A stretch of 56,777 bases of DNA from Actinomortierella ambigua (Eukaryota; Mortierellomycota; Mortierellomycetes; Mortierellales; Mortierellaceae). The notes beneath the pieces are model-generated. The model was not told the origin of the DNA, made no database searches, and saw only the letters and a program-made list of their open reading frames with translations. Below are positions 8,779 through 22,580 of this stretch, piece after piece. The position numbers were made by a program, and so were the translations under genes. The DNA lies in assembly GCA_016098155.1 (NCBI GenBank), contig JAAAJB010000123.1:1-56777 (forward strand). The letters run 5' to 3'. Each line of letters starts with the position of its first letter. Position 1 is the stretch's first letter.

Positions 8779-10017
8779 TTATTCTAGTGCTGCGCTTTGA
8801 TTGCGTTCTTTTAGCAATCCATTGGTGCAATTATGGGTGGAAGTACGACGGTCAAGCGGCTGGTCTGCCGCTGCAGGTGAAGCTGCTCCGTGAGGAGGTG
8901 CAGGAGGAGGTGGAGAAGATGCATCCGGCAGTGGAGGGAGCGGCTTGACAGCCACTGTTCGCCGCCCACGATATGGATGCCGAATCTCTAGCGGGCTCGA
9001 CCGAGAATGAGGGGCTCCGTTGTGCACGTGCACGTGCATGTGCTGCTGCTGCTGTTGCTGCTGTTTTTCATTCTGGCAGGTTGTCAACTCCTCGGCCAGT
9101 GTCTTTTGTCCAACATACAGGACAACCATCTCTGCCACGAGCAACAGCACAAGCAACCCTCCAATAACAGCTTGGGGGAGCAAGAGCTGGCAAGACAATT
9201 CAAAGGTCCTGCACTGCGCAGGCCCGACCCACCGATCGACGGCGGGCCGGGTGCGGTTAAAGTCCTGAAACCAGCCAAACCATCCGCTGCCGGGCACGAT
9301 CTCTATATAGGCCCTTTCCCGGGGCGCATAGAGAAAGACGAACCAGCCCACGGTCACCGCCAGCCACAGAACGAGAAGCACCAGCCAGGGTAGAGCTCGC
9401 GCCACGTACCAGGTCGAGGTGAACCGTCTCCGGTCGGCGCGTGGAGTGGCATCGGCAACGTGTTTTGGCAGCCGAGGTCGTGGATAGGCAATGAAGGTGG
9501 ATTGGGCCAGAAAACAGAAGCGATATGCCCTGCTGCTTTTGGATGGTGGTGGTGGTTGTGATGTTTGTTGCTGTTGTCGCTGTTGTTGCTGCTGTTGTTG
9601 TAGTGGGTGCGGAAAAGATTCAGCAAGCAACGACGATGGGGATAAAGTTGAGGGTGTAGAAGACGGCGCTGTATATGGTTCAAGAGTGCGAAGCTGTTGT
9701 TGTTGCTCCACATTCGCTGCTGCAACAGCCTTCTCATCTGCTATCTCGTCTTCCCGCCCTCTTGATGCGAGATAGTCTGGCTGAGCGCAATGGAGAGCGA
9801 GGGTAAGAAGAAGTGCCACAAGGCTGAGTGCGCCAAAGGGCGTGAAAAGCGGCGGCTGGGGGTCGGGTGGTGGGCCCCGTGAGGGGCTGCTATCCTCCAT
9901 TGTATCAACTGGGAATAGCCGTATTGCCCCGACAGTGAGGTGGTAGAGGGTGCTTAACACGATCGATGCCACCGTGAGGATGAGGATGACAATTTGGAGA
10001 GGGACAAGCGCCGACAT
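8779..10017 (-). CDS. Four-helix membrane protein with Gln- and Pro-rich regions
   Basis: This is a single-exon gene of 412 residues. I chose the ATG in ACC-ATG-TCG (MSALVPLQ) because an upstream in-frame ATG only adds a His/Lys/Gln-rich leader in front of the first helix. Hydrophobic helices lie at about 4-29, 57-78, 211-233 and 280-304. Between helices 2 and 3 is a long hydrophilic loop with a glutamine run. The loop between helices 3 and 4 contains two cysteines (QCRTFELSC) and an NRT glycosylation site. The tail after helix 4 has a second Gln run, a His-Val repeat and proline-rich stretches (PPLPP, SSPPPPAPP) that could bind SH3 domains. The topology recalls MARVEL-type proteins of the plasma membrane, but no family motif is clear. 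A second gene of similar plan lies 2.4 kb away. Confidence 0.65.
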   Translation of the reverse strand: MSALVPLQIVILILTVASIVLSTLYHLTVGAIRLFPVDTMEDSSPSRGPPPDPQPPLFTPFGALSLVALLLTLALHCAQPDYLASRGREDEIADEKAVAAANVEQQQQLRTLEPYTAPSSTPSTLSPSSLLAESFPHPLQQQQQQQRQQQQTSQPPPPSKSSRAYRFCFLAQSTFIAYPRPRLPKHVADATPRADRRRFTSTWYVARALPWLVLLVLWLAVTVGWFVFLYAPRERAYIEIVPGSGWFGWFQDFNRTRPAVDRWVGPAQCRTFELSCQLLLPQAVIGGLLVLLLVAEMVVLYVGQKTLAEELTTCQNEKQQQQQQQHMHVHVHNGAPHSRSSPLEIRHPYRGRRTVAVKPLPPLPDASSPPPPAPPHGAASPAAADQPLDRRTSTHNCTNGLLKERNQSAALE

Positions 10018-12450
10018 GGTATTGTGTGCTTGTTTTTTTTTGTTGTAGAAGAGAGGAACGTGTTGTTGGTGGTGCACGGAGTATCGATTGCTGAATGGGG
10101 TCTATCTTACAGAGAAGTGACTGAGCGAGTGAGCCCAAACGTCTTTTTGCTCTCTCTATTTCTAGTACGGTTGGACAATGACCAAAAATCAACCCCTGGG
10201 AGGTTTCCCTTGCAAGAGCAGTATGAGGAGGGTGGGTGGGGACAGGTATGTGGAGAATGTAGGGGTGTGTGTGTAAAGAAGGAAGAAAAGAAGTAAAGCA
10301 ATGTCCACCTAAAGGGAACAAAAAGTGATGACGAGGGACAGAAACCGGCAGTCCGCTAAGGCTATTGCTGTTATAGCTGTTGTTATTGTTATTGTTAGTG
10401 TTGTTGACGTTGTTGTTGCCATGGCCCGATTGGAACATGGCTTTGACCATGCCCTTCAATAATCACATTAATCGTTCCCAAAAAGGGGCGGACGACAGTC
10501 CGTCGTCCATCTAGACCATTGGTTTTTCAACCACTCCCACGCGTCCTTCCTTCTCTTTCCCTCCTTCTCCCTCCTTCTCTCTCCTTCCCGTTTCTCCAGC
10601 CGAAAGCATAGTATCATTGGCTACAGGTCCAACCGGAGAAAACGAGCCAAGGATGGTGATGAGGCCCTGGAGTCCTTGCATGAAATCAGACAGAAGGTAC
10701 ATCGAATCGCTGGAAAATGGAACTGAATATCGAATGCAAGGACTCTGTTGGAAGAGGTTTCAGTTTTCGCGTCGTTTTTGATCCCGGTCGTTTGCACTGT
10801 CGACCGAAACTAAGCTCCGGTGTTGTACGTAGTCATTACATCTGTAAAGAACAGCAACACTTGACACCGCTGGTGTTGGTGTGGTTGGAGTTGAACCACT
10901 GTCTACCACTACTGTTACTCTCTGTCGCTGCAGCCCCCGACTCCTCACTCTGCTGCTGGGCACCCCGCTCTTGTATTGACCGGTATGTGCGAATGGATCA
11001 TATACTCTCAAGAAAGTATCAAAGTGCCAGGAATTCGCGGAAGGGATGACAATTAGGTGTAGAGTACGTGCAAACAAGCAGAGAAAAGCCTCTGGATCGT
11101 AGCGACCAAAAAAGGACATTTGACATGCGAGATCTAGGTCAGCACCATGGGAGGGAAGGGCTGCCCTGTTTATGAACAAACACGCGTGCGCATGCGTGAC
11201 AGGCGTCTGGATGGAGAGGCGATGACTCAGTGTACGCTGCGGAACATTGGTTAGTGGAGGGAGGGGGGGAAATGGTGCCAGTAAACCTGCTGATCAGGTG
11301 CACATGCTTACAGCACAAGATGGAAAGGGGAGACACTTCATGTGGTTTATAGGGGATGGGGGAGGGTGGGCTGTTGCGGTACTCGTGGGAGAGTAGACGG
11401 GGTTGAAGAGTCGTCAGAGCAAATCGCATGCAACAAAGAGAAAGAGAGAGAAAAGATAGAGAGGTACATGACTGGTATGGCACAGCTGGACGTATGAGCT
11501 TGACGCTTATCGATCCCCTTTGGCCCTTTCATTCTCGTTTGCTTGCCACGCTACACCGATGTACCACCCTTCCATGCTTGTTCCGCGCATTGATCTCCCC
11601 AAAGCGTGTTACCAAGGAACCAATTGGCGCTGTTGCACTTGCTGTCCAGGCGAGAGATTGTTTGTTTGATTATTGTTGGTGGCGTCGTTGCTTGGACGGC
11701 AATGTTGGCGTTATCTACCAAAACACCCGGTAAAAAAAGCCATCCTCCTTAATCAACCCCCCCCCCTTTTTTTTTCTTTTTTTTTTTTACCCTTCCTCCT
11801 CTTCCGTCCTCTTCTTCTTCTGTTTCCTGCAGGGACATCAACTGCAGACACCATGCGAGGGATTATGCGCCCTATGATGCGTTTATGCCTGCGGTGATCT
11901 GGAACTACGGAATGTGTTGTAGAGGGTTTTTTTCTTCTTTTCTTTTTTTTTCGCTTTTAGAATATTGCGCAAGAGCACTGTGAGAACGTGTCTATCCAAT
12001 GGGAGCCAGAGTCGTGAATGTTGGCTGTCGAGGGAGAATATGTCTGATGATTGTATGGCGACGCCAAAAGAAAGGGGATAGATACATTGCAGGCCACAGC
12101 CCAACTTGCAAGATTTCAAAGCCAACGGCTGCTCACCCTGAGAAACGACTTTTTTTTTCTTTTTCTGCCCTTTTGGAGAAATAGGTTGTGTGAAAAAGTT
12201 TATTTAGACTACTATTAGTATTATTCTTGGGTTAGATACGGGAGAAGAGATGGACATGAGATGGACGGGAGTAGGTTTTTACAAAGGGTGCGTGAGGGAT
12301 AGAGATGGAAGGATGGATCTGCTGGGCGGACCCATTGGTCGCAGTAAATACAAAGAGAGAGGGAGAGAAAGTCAAGGACCAGCATGACAAAACACACATG
12401 TAAAGCTGGCTCTTGCTCGGGGTGGTTGCTTAGGAGGAGAGAGAGACGAC
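10018..12450. other. Intergenic stretch between two membrane-protein genes
   Basis: There is no reading frame with recognisable content on either strand. It contains a GTT/TTG triplet run around 10375-10415, T runs near 11760-11800 and 11930-11960, and purine runs. The proximal parts must hold the promoter of the gene on the left and the 3' region of the gene on the right, since both are on the minus strand. Confidence 0.5.
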
Positions 12451-13665
12451 TCATCGTGGGGAGCCTGCCGTATGGAGCGTTTGTGGTGTTGTGGTAGTGC
12501 CAGAAGGAATAGTAGTAGTAGAAGTAGTAGTCTCTCGGTATGCTGGCGGAGAAGACAGCAACGATGATGGTGTTGTCTGCGATTCGAGTCCCTGCTGTCG
12601 TCCTGGAACGGCCTGCTGCTGCTGCTGTTGTTGTTGTTGTTGTTGGCTGCTCCGCAATGCCTCTTCAAAATCGGGAGGTGGTGTTGGTGTGGACAATGGT
12701 GGTGGTGGTACTTGAGACCGCGTGGAAAGGGTTCCTGCTGGTGGTTGATAAAAGGTTGGTGCTGCAGGTACAGGTGCACCGGGCACGCTCTCATATGCAG
12801 GCAATGTTGCCAACGACGATGTTCGCGAAAGCGAGCGCATGTCCCGACGCCGTCGATCATACGCGTACATCTCTGGACCACCACTACTACTACGACCATG
12901 ACCACGACCGCCACCGGTGCTAGTACTGCTGCTGGAAATACGTTCCCTACGCCGAGGTTGGCTGAGCTCATACCCACTTACGCCACCGCCATATTCACTT
13001 CCACCCTCGAGGATGCTCTTGCGGATGAGTTTGTTGAGCATGTACTCGCGATAGGTAGAGTGCATTTCGACCACAATCACAATGGCCGTCAGGAATGACA
13101 ACGCCGTCGCCAAGTAGTCGAGGGCACACAGGGTGGCCGTCGCCTGCTGGCACGATCCAGAATAGTTGCTCACAGTCATTAATGTGTTGATCCACCACAG
13201 CGACGACAGCAGACAGAGCAATCCCCGGCGCCAGTGCGCGTGGATGGGCATCGTGCCCAAGAAGACATATAGGATGTAGAGGATGGTCATAATGTCCAGC
13301 GTCACTCGCCGGATTGTGGTGTTAAACTTTGGTTTCGAGGACGACAAGATGAAAATGTCGATTGCTAGCACACTGCCGGCCAGGAGCAGGATAAAGCCCC
13401 GGAGGTAAGGTAGCCAGGCATAGTAGTAGACGGGGACCTCGGGTTCTCGCCGCATGACGATGATGATGCCACCGCCCTCTTCGTCGCCTTCGCTGTCGTC
13501 GTCGTCCTCGATGTATACCTCATGGACGATGCGTTCTTGGCGATGGTGGCGTGGTCGTCGGGCCGAGTGTGCTGGCAGCGGTCGAGTTGGAGTTGAAGGG
13601 GAGGACTGGTCAGCAACGGCAGAAGAACGGTTGGAACGCAGCCGCCTGCTGTAGGAAGAGAACAT
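12451..13665 (-). CDS. Four-helix membrane protein with PPxY-containing tail
   Basis: This is a single-exon gene of 404 residues, with start ATG in CACC-ATG-TTC. An acidic patch (EDDDDSEGDEEGG) precedes four hydrophobic helices at about 84-106, 118-138, 146-166 and 183-204. The loop between helices 3 and 4 carries NYSGSC and a second Cys in LCALDY. The 200-residue tail is Ser/Arg-rich and then Gln- and Pro-rich. It contains LPAYES and SSPPAY; the latter is a PPxY motif of the kind bound by WW domains of Rsp5/Nedd4 ubiquitin ligases, so endocytic control is a reasonable inference. A TATATATA box lies about 55 bases upstream of the ATG. The plan (four helices, two luminal Cys, long Gln/Pro tail) resembles the gene at 8779-10017, though sequence similarity is weak. 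Confidence 0.65.
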   Translation of the reverse strand: MFSSYSRRLRSNRSSAVADQSSPSTPTRPLPAHSARRPRHHRQERIVHEVYIEDDDDSEGDEEGGGIIIVMRREPEVPVYYYAWLPYLRGFILLLAGSVLAIDIFILSSSKPKFNTTIRRVTLDIMTILYILYVFLGTMPIHAHWRRGLLCLLSSLWWINTLMTVSNYSGSCQQATATLCALDYLATALSFLTAIVIVVEMHSTYREYMLNKLIRKSILEGGSEYGGGVSGYELSQPRRRERISSSSTSTGGGRGHGRSSSGGPEMYAYDRRRRDMRSLSRTSSLATLPAYESVPGAPVPAAPTFYQPPAGTLSTRSQVPPPPLSTPTPPPDFEEALRSSQQQQQQQQQQQAVPGRQQGLESQTTPSSLLSSPPAYRETTTSTTTIPSGTTTTPQTLHTAGSPR

Positions 13666-13718
13666 GGTGAAGGGGGAAGGGAGGAGAAGGCGGGGAGGGT
13701 TCTGGGGCAGTTGCCCTC

Positions 13719-13726
13719 TATATATA
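13719..13726 (-). promoter_or_regulatory. TATA box of the PPxY membrane-protein gene
   Basis: TATATATA lies 54-61 bases upstream of the ATG at 13665, the same spacing as the TATA box of the sulfatase gene in this window. Confidence 0.55.
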
Positions 13727-14356
13727 GTGTGCGTGAACGAACAAACAAAGGAAAAGAAAAAGGCGCGACAAGAATGTGGAATGGAATGGCGTGTCAGGGC
13801 AATGAAGAGAACGAGGTGTGTTGTGTGCGTATGATATGGAGAGAAAAGAAGAAGAAGAACGGGACAAGGGACAAGGACGAGGAGACAAAGAATGGCTGCC
13901 CTGCTTGCTTTGCCTATGACCCTTTTGCTTGCGCTCTTTAGTTTGCTTTAGTTTGTTGGCTTTAAAACGGCGGTCCACAACCTGTCTGGGTAGAAGAGCT
14001 AATAGAGCCGATGGCTGAGCGGGGGGGGGGGACAGACTGTGTGTGGGTGGGGAAGGGCCAAGGGGCAAACAGACGTGTGTGAGAGCGTGTGAGTGGGTGA
14101 GAGACAAAAAAAGGGCGGAGAATGAGAGTGAGAAAGGGCAAAAGTGCGTAATTGTCGCGATGTGCGATGAGTATGGTAGCTGTTGTTTGTTTCCCCCCAC
14201 CAACACCACCATGGCCATGCGGGAAAAATAAAGGGAAGGAATGAACAAAGAGTCGACAGCAGGGGACTGCCCATGCAAAACATTGCGATTGTCTAGACAA
14301 CAACCCCCCTCAATCTTTCATTCAATTGTGCAACATTGAAGCACCTCATTTTCACC
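13727..14356. other. Divergent intergenic region
   Basis: This separates the minus-strand membrane-protein gene from the plus-strand DUF952 gene. It holds G and purine runs (nine or so G near 14020) and no supported reading frame. CCCCCC-rich bases at about 14305-14315 precede the ATG of the DUF952 gene. Confidence 0.5.
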
Positions 14357-14752
14357 ATGGCCGACCATACCCCTGCGCACCTGCCGACCTTTGTCTACAA
14401 ACTCATCTCTCCAGCCTCGGCCTTCAACAAGGACGACACCGTCCTGCCGCTCTCGGAGCTGGACCGCAACGACGGATTCTACCATCTCTCCACAGCGGCC
14501 CAGGTGCCAGACACCGCCAACCGTTACTTCCCAGGCAGCAAGTTCCCCGAGCTGCTCGTCCTCAAGATCCGCTACCGCGGCATCCAGCCCTTGGTCCGAT
14601 GGGACCCCGTCCCTCCAAACCGTGTCTTCCCACATGTCTACGGCGACCTGCTCCAGGAGCACATCGATTCCAAGATCAAGCTCTCCTGGGATCCCGTTGC
14701 AAACTCGTGGGATTTCAGTGAGGGTTGGGAGGACCGCACAGAGCCTCTGTGA
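14357..14752 (+). CDS. DUF952 family protein
   Basis: This is a single exon encoding 131 residues, with start ATG in the strong context CACC-ATG-GCC. The sequence YKLISPASAFN, then NDGFYHLSTAAQVPDTANRY and later LLVLKIRYRGI, matches the DUF952 fold. That is a small protein of about 110-130 residues with a conserved G-F-[IY]-H-L-S motif and a Gln-Val that follows it; a role in binding an adduct or nucleotide-like ligand has been suggested, but no reaction is established. The length is complete for the family. A GA-rich tract at 14805-14840 lies between its stop and the convergent YME1 gene, only about 180 bases away. No regulatory signal is visible apart from the C-run upstream. Confidence 0.75.
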   Translation: MADHTPAHLPTFVYKLISPASAFNKDDTVLPLSELDRNDGFYHLSTAAQVPDTANRYFPGSKFPELLVLKIRYRGIQPLVRWDPVPPNRVFPHVYGDLLQEHIDSKIKLSWDPVANSWDFSEGWEDRTEPL

Positions 14753-14933
14753 ACCACTCAACGAAAGACAGTTATTGGGTCAAGCAGCAAACGTGTCCAT
14801 TAAAAAAGAGAGGGAGAGAGAGAGAAAGAGAAAGAGAAAACAACTTCTAGAGTTTCTATCCTTACTTTTTTGGTGTATCTTAGAGAGAGAAAGGGGGGAT
14901 GAGGGATGACAGGGAAGAGAGGGAAAAAGATGG

Positions 14934-18274
<3,341 letters not shown>

Positions 18275-19741
18275 CAGAAATGAATGCTAAAGAATGGGCA
18301 AATTGAGAGATGCGGAAGAGGTGGCCCAGTGGAGTAACCAAATGAAGATGGAGGACTTGAAAAGCGGAATGTGTGGAGAGTACACGGCAAACCGAGCCAG
18401 CTGCTGCGACAATGACGTCAGTACTAAAAAAATCCTATGCTGCGTAGGCGCGCGCGTGTTTTTGCTCCTACTTTGGCGACCCAACTTCGAGGCACATACA
18501 CACTTGCACACCCTCTGGAATGTTATGCGTGGCCAAAACCATACACAGTCATTGTGGATACCATCTCGGTATTTCAGTTTCGGGACAGTCAGCTAGGCGG
18601 GTTTCTGGGTGTGTCACCAACTTTTGCATGTAGATCAATTGTTCTTCCACCACAGATCGACCGAAATACAAGTCGTCTGAGGCGTGAAGCTCTGACCAAG
18701 TGGCATCGGGAAGCCTTCGCTTAAAGTAGGGACGAATAGGTAGTGAGTAGAAAGGCAGATGGGCCATACATAAAGCTTTATCAAGATCCGACCAGTGCTA
18801 TCATAGAGTTACCCAGTCAACGATTGCACAGTATGATCAATTGTTCACATACTAACGCTACACTCTCATGTTGGAGGTCTTGTCCCAGACCTTGTCCTTG
18901 CGCAAGTTTAACTGACGTGCTTGATTGACGTCAAAATCACTTTGGCACGGTTTCTATGATAGACAACTTTAGCCTCCAGTCTTCATGCATCACTCTATAG
19001 GGTACCTCTTCACTCCCTGCCCCCTTATTTGCATCAAGTGTCTTTGGTACATGAAAGTCTCCTCAAGCCTCAAGCCATTCCTATCGTTCTACATATTTTT
19101 GTGCCGATAAAGACCTCGTCAGTCGGATTGTCCTGCCAATCTCTGAACTACACGGACACGGGCCTATAAAAGTCTATCGTACTCTGTTGACTCCATGTCG
19201 ACGGTTCTCTCAACTAGCAAGTGAGCAAACCTAACTAAAAATCAGTATTCTCCTTGTCAACACCATCGTAACTAGATGTGAGCCAGGCCACGATATTGTA
19301 CCAGAGCCACAAGGTGTTGAACCCCATTTAGGGCCTACTAGACCTTTCGGCCTTCTCGTTGACCTGAAATGATGTGCTCGTCGTGCCTGAAAAGAGATCC
19401 AAACAAATAAGCGTTTACGTACCCATATCTCCAGTGCCAAAACGTGTCCCCCCCCCCTCCCACCCGCAGCTACGACAATGGACTCCTCTTCTGTCGCTCC
19501 TTATCACTGTGAGTGCGGATCTCATGTGCCATACTGTCGCCTATGTTGAGAACAGTGGAAAACGGTTGTTTCGGATCAATTATCTCTTTGACACTCCATC
19601 TTGACAAATTTCGAACATCAATTTCACTGGATGCACAGATTATGTTATAATGTCATCTTCATTATTCAAAATCGTGATGGCTACAAGAGACTTTTGCACG
19701 TAGAATACGCAAAGCAATTTCATAATTTTGTTTTTAATTGT
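18275..19741. other. Intergenic stretch upstream of YME1
   Basis: No supported gene is seen on either strand. The sequence is less biased than the neighbouring promoters, with a C run at 19447-19457. The right part borders the transposase gene and may include one end of that transposon, but no terminal inverted repeat was found by eye. Confidence 0.45.
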
Positions 19742-21028
19742 CTAGGACGGTACCTGCGCGAGTGCGCCTGGGAGAATAGCGAGATCTGGATGAGATTTGG
19801 GCCGGAGCAGGGCAGGTTCGTCGTCATTGTCGCCGTCATTCCCCCAAACCACTTGATCGATGTGATCCAGCTCATCCTCTTCGCCAACTTCCTCCTCTTC
19901 GCCCCCAGCGTCTTCCTCACCACCCTCATCCACCTCCATGTTGCTCTCTAAAAGATTGGATTCCTCCTCGTTAGGATCCTCCTCCGCTACCCTCTGGGTT
20001 GGTGCTTGGTGGTCGTACAGGCGTCCAAGGGGCTGCCCCTTTATGGCCAACAAAAAATTACATTCTACTTCCCTTATCCAACCCGCAGCTTTCTCACGAG
20101 AGACTTGATTCAAGCTGTTCAAAATGTGACCAGATAGAGTGTCACGCTGCACGTCTTGCTTCTTGACGTGCGACTTTACGCAGCTGAAGACAGACTCTGC
20201 TGCATTGAGGTGTGGGCTGTAGGGTGGCAGGAAAAGCAAGGTGTGGCCAGCCTCGTTGACGGCTTCTCGGACCTGGGCTGTCGTGTGAATGCGGGCATTG
20301 TCGAGGAGAAGGACGCGACGTTGACCTTCGATTCGAGGGAGGAGGATTGTTTGGAGATATTCTGTGAAGCGATCGGCGTTGTATGCTCCGATTCGCGTAT
20401 TGGAGGCCAATAGGCCACTTTTGTCAACTGCCACAAGCAAGGACAAGTTTGTTCCCTTGTGCGTGGCGACAGATTTGAAGGAGTGAGCTTCTCGTGGCGC
20501 TCGGCCAAACTGGCGGTGGATATGAAGGTTGAAACCTGCTTCATCAATGTAGATGAAATGGTCCATACCACCATAGCGAGTGTAGATGTCCTTGGCCCAG
20601 ACCTGCCTGGCTGCGGTGCGATCAGGACTATTGTAGTCGTCAGGTTCGCGACGGAGCATCTTGAGGGTGTAGCCTGCCTCCCGGGTGACGACCCGTTGAA
20701 TGGCGTTGCGAGAGATCGGCGGGTCAAGTTGGAAGTGGGCGTTGAGTTCTTGATGGAGACTTTGCATGGTTCGATCAGCACGAGCGTGAATACTGGCTAT
20801 GAGCCAGTCGATGTGCTCTGGCTGGACGCTACGGAATCGATTCCCACCCCTTGGCATTAGAGTCTCTCGACCTGCAATGACGATGGAGCGTACAGTCGAG
20901 TAGGGGAGCCCGTAACGCTCAGAGGCCTGGGCGTAGGATTGGCCTTCTTCGATAACTGCATGAATAATCTTTTGTCGTGTTTGGCTGTTGATTCTGTTAT
21001 TCGCTCTTTTTTTGCGAACGGGTGGCAT
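19742..21028 (-). CDS. DD34E transposase (Tc1/mariner-IS630 superfamily)
   Basis: This is an intact single-exon frame of 428 residues, starting at MPPVRKKRANN; an upstream in-frame ATG (21085) is less likely because the sequence after it is Thr/His-rich. An N-terminal helix-turn-helix region (QTRQKIIHAVIEEGQSYAQA) is followed by a second DNA-binding segment and the RNase-H-like catalytic core. The three acidic residues are D162 (YIDEAGFN), D243 (LLLDNARIH) and E278 (PYSPHLNAAESVF); 34 residues separate the last two. No stop or frameshift interrupts it. After the core there is an unusual acidic tail of about 90 residues (NEEESNLLES, GGEEEEVGEEDE). No terminal inverted repeats or TA duplications were found, so the element's limits are undefined. 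A TATA-like box at 21144-21152 fits transcription in this direction. Confidence 0.85.
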   Translation of the reverse strand: MPPVRKKRANNRINSQTRQKIIHAVIEEGQSYAQASERYGLPYSTVRSIVIAGRETLMPRGGNRFRSVQPEHIDWLIASIHARADRTMQSLHQELNAHFQLDPPISRNAIQRVVTREAGYTLKMLRREPDDYNSPDRTAARQVWAKDIYTRYGGMDHFIYIDEAGFNLHIHRQFGRAPREAHSFKSVATHKGTNLSLLVAVDKSGLLASNTRIGAYNADRFTEYLQTILLPRIEGQRRVLLLDNARIHTTAQVREAVNEAGHTLLFLPPYSPHLNAAESVFSCVKSHVKKQDVQRDTLSGHILNSLNQVSREKAAGWIREVECNFLLAIKGQPLGRLYDHQAPTQRVAEEDPNEEESNLLESNMEVDEGGEEDAGGEEEEVGEEDELDHIDQVVWGNDGDNDDEPALLRPKSHPDLAILPGALAQVPS

Positions 21029-21143
21029 GGTGAGGCGTAAGATAGTGTTTGTGTGTGAGTCAGTGTGGGGTTCAGAAGTGTACAAGTGGTGTAAGTGTAT
21101 ATGTCAAGAAAACACGGAGGACAGACGGGGGGGTCAAAAAGGA

Positions 21144-21152
21144 CTTTATATA
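21144..21152 (-). promoter_or_regulatory. TATA-like box upstream of the transposase
   Basis: TATATAAAG on the minus strand lies about 115 bases upstream of the transposase start codon. It follows a G run (21127-21133) on the plus strand. It would serve an intact mobile element's own promoter. Confidence 0.4.
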
Positions 21153-22580
21153 CATCGTGAGCACCCTTCGGAGCGTCTGGTAAATGCGAAGAGGAATAGG
21201 GGCTATCACAAAAGCGGGGGCAACACCTCTCTAAGATGGTTTGGAATTGCGAAGGTGCTGTTCTTATTTTCTGGAGATGAGGTGTCGAAGGGATATTGGA
21301 GTTCCCACAACGATTTTCTCACGATCCCCGATATCTGCCCTCCACCTTCTTCTCTTTCTTCTTTCTCTGACAAGCACTCTCTGTCGCCTCTCATTAACCA
21401 CTTATACAAGTTGCACCTTAGTTAGGATTGTTGGTATTTGTGTGTTGTATTAGTTCGAGAGTGCTATTCCGCGAGAGGCGAAGCCAAAGTGGACTGCGGG
21501 CCAGCTCTGAAAGATTTGCAAATGTGAACCAAGCACCCCAGCTTTATGTAAGCAGAATGACACGATCTATCGTCGTTCGCGTCGGATAGGACCAAAGAAA
21601 CTTGGCACGAGCGCAAGTCTTGACACGAAGGAAGACCTAGGCATGCATATCTAGAAGCCTCGAGGTATTCGGTTTCCCAAGCATAGTCCCGTGAAGAGAT
21701 TCAGAGAGGGAGACGCGAAAGACAGAGGGAGATGGAGAGAGGTAGAGATAGAGGGAGGTAGAAGAGAATATAATGCGAGTGCCAGCAGAGGATGGAGCCT
21801 GGATAGACCAATGGTTCACTCGCGCGAGTCAGGGACAAAGAGGTACAGCACCGGCCCAAAGTGGCAGCAGTCACTTTGACACCACCACGAGGGAACAGCG
21901 CTGTTAAATTTGTTGGTCGAGTGAATTGTGTTCAGCCTTTTTCGATCACGATTAATCTGTGAGTTTGCGGAGCCTGATCGTCAATCCGGCACAGAGGGGG
22001 CATGGCCGTTATCCATCCATCCGCCGTTACAGCCATCCATCCACCCATCGACCGAGCTCTATGCACCTGCGCTCTCGCCATGCCACCATTCGCCGTTCAG
22101 AATACTTGTGTCGCACCCCGGGGTCGTTATGGCGCCATTTTCACTCGTCGCACGGACTTGTGGTCCATCAACCTGGAGAGACGCAGAGGAGGAAGGACAA
22201 AAAAAAATAGGCTGGTTCGGCCTCTTGAACCTTTGGCGGATTGGCGGACGACGGAAGGAAGGACTCGTCTTGTCGTTCATGACCGAAAACCACTTTGGAA
22301 CGCTGGACACTACACACAATCATGAGGCGGTTCGAGACATCTTGAAGAGCTCACCAACATCATACATCGTACATCTGGAAACGAGAGAGTCAGCTCTCGG
22401 CGAACACAGACAGGCGGCAGAACTCGGACAGCAACTCTTCATATATACTGGACGCATGGCGAACCTCTGCAGGAATCCACCCCCATCAGCGGACCCTGAG
22501 CAAACTTGGAAGCGAGGGAGCCTTGTCGCTAATCACCTCTGATTTGCATCACTTGTCTTTTCTTTTTCCATCTAGTTAAA
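21153..22580. other. Promoter and leader region of the uL2 gene
   Basis: No convincing gene is seen. CATCCATC repeats lie at about 22010-22050. Four bases before the uL2 ATG there is a pyrimidine tract ending in CATCTAG (22569-22576), which looks like a 3' splice site. An intron in the 5' leader, common in ribosomal protein genes, is therefore likely, with its donor somewhere upstream in this stretch. Confidence 0.45.

Noticed and set aside
19440..21480. Terminal inverted repeats and TA target duplication of the DD34E element
   Set aside because: Comparing both flanks by eye gave no convincing matching ends.
21928..22542. A 204-residue plus-strand frame upstream of the uL2 gene
   Set aside because: Its composition is Ser/Pro/His from CATCCATC repeats, there is no domain, and it lies where the uL2 leader and its likely intron belong.
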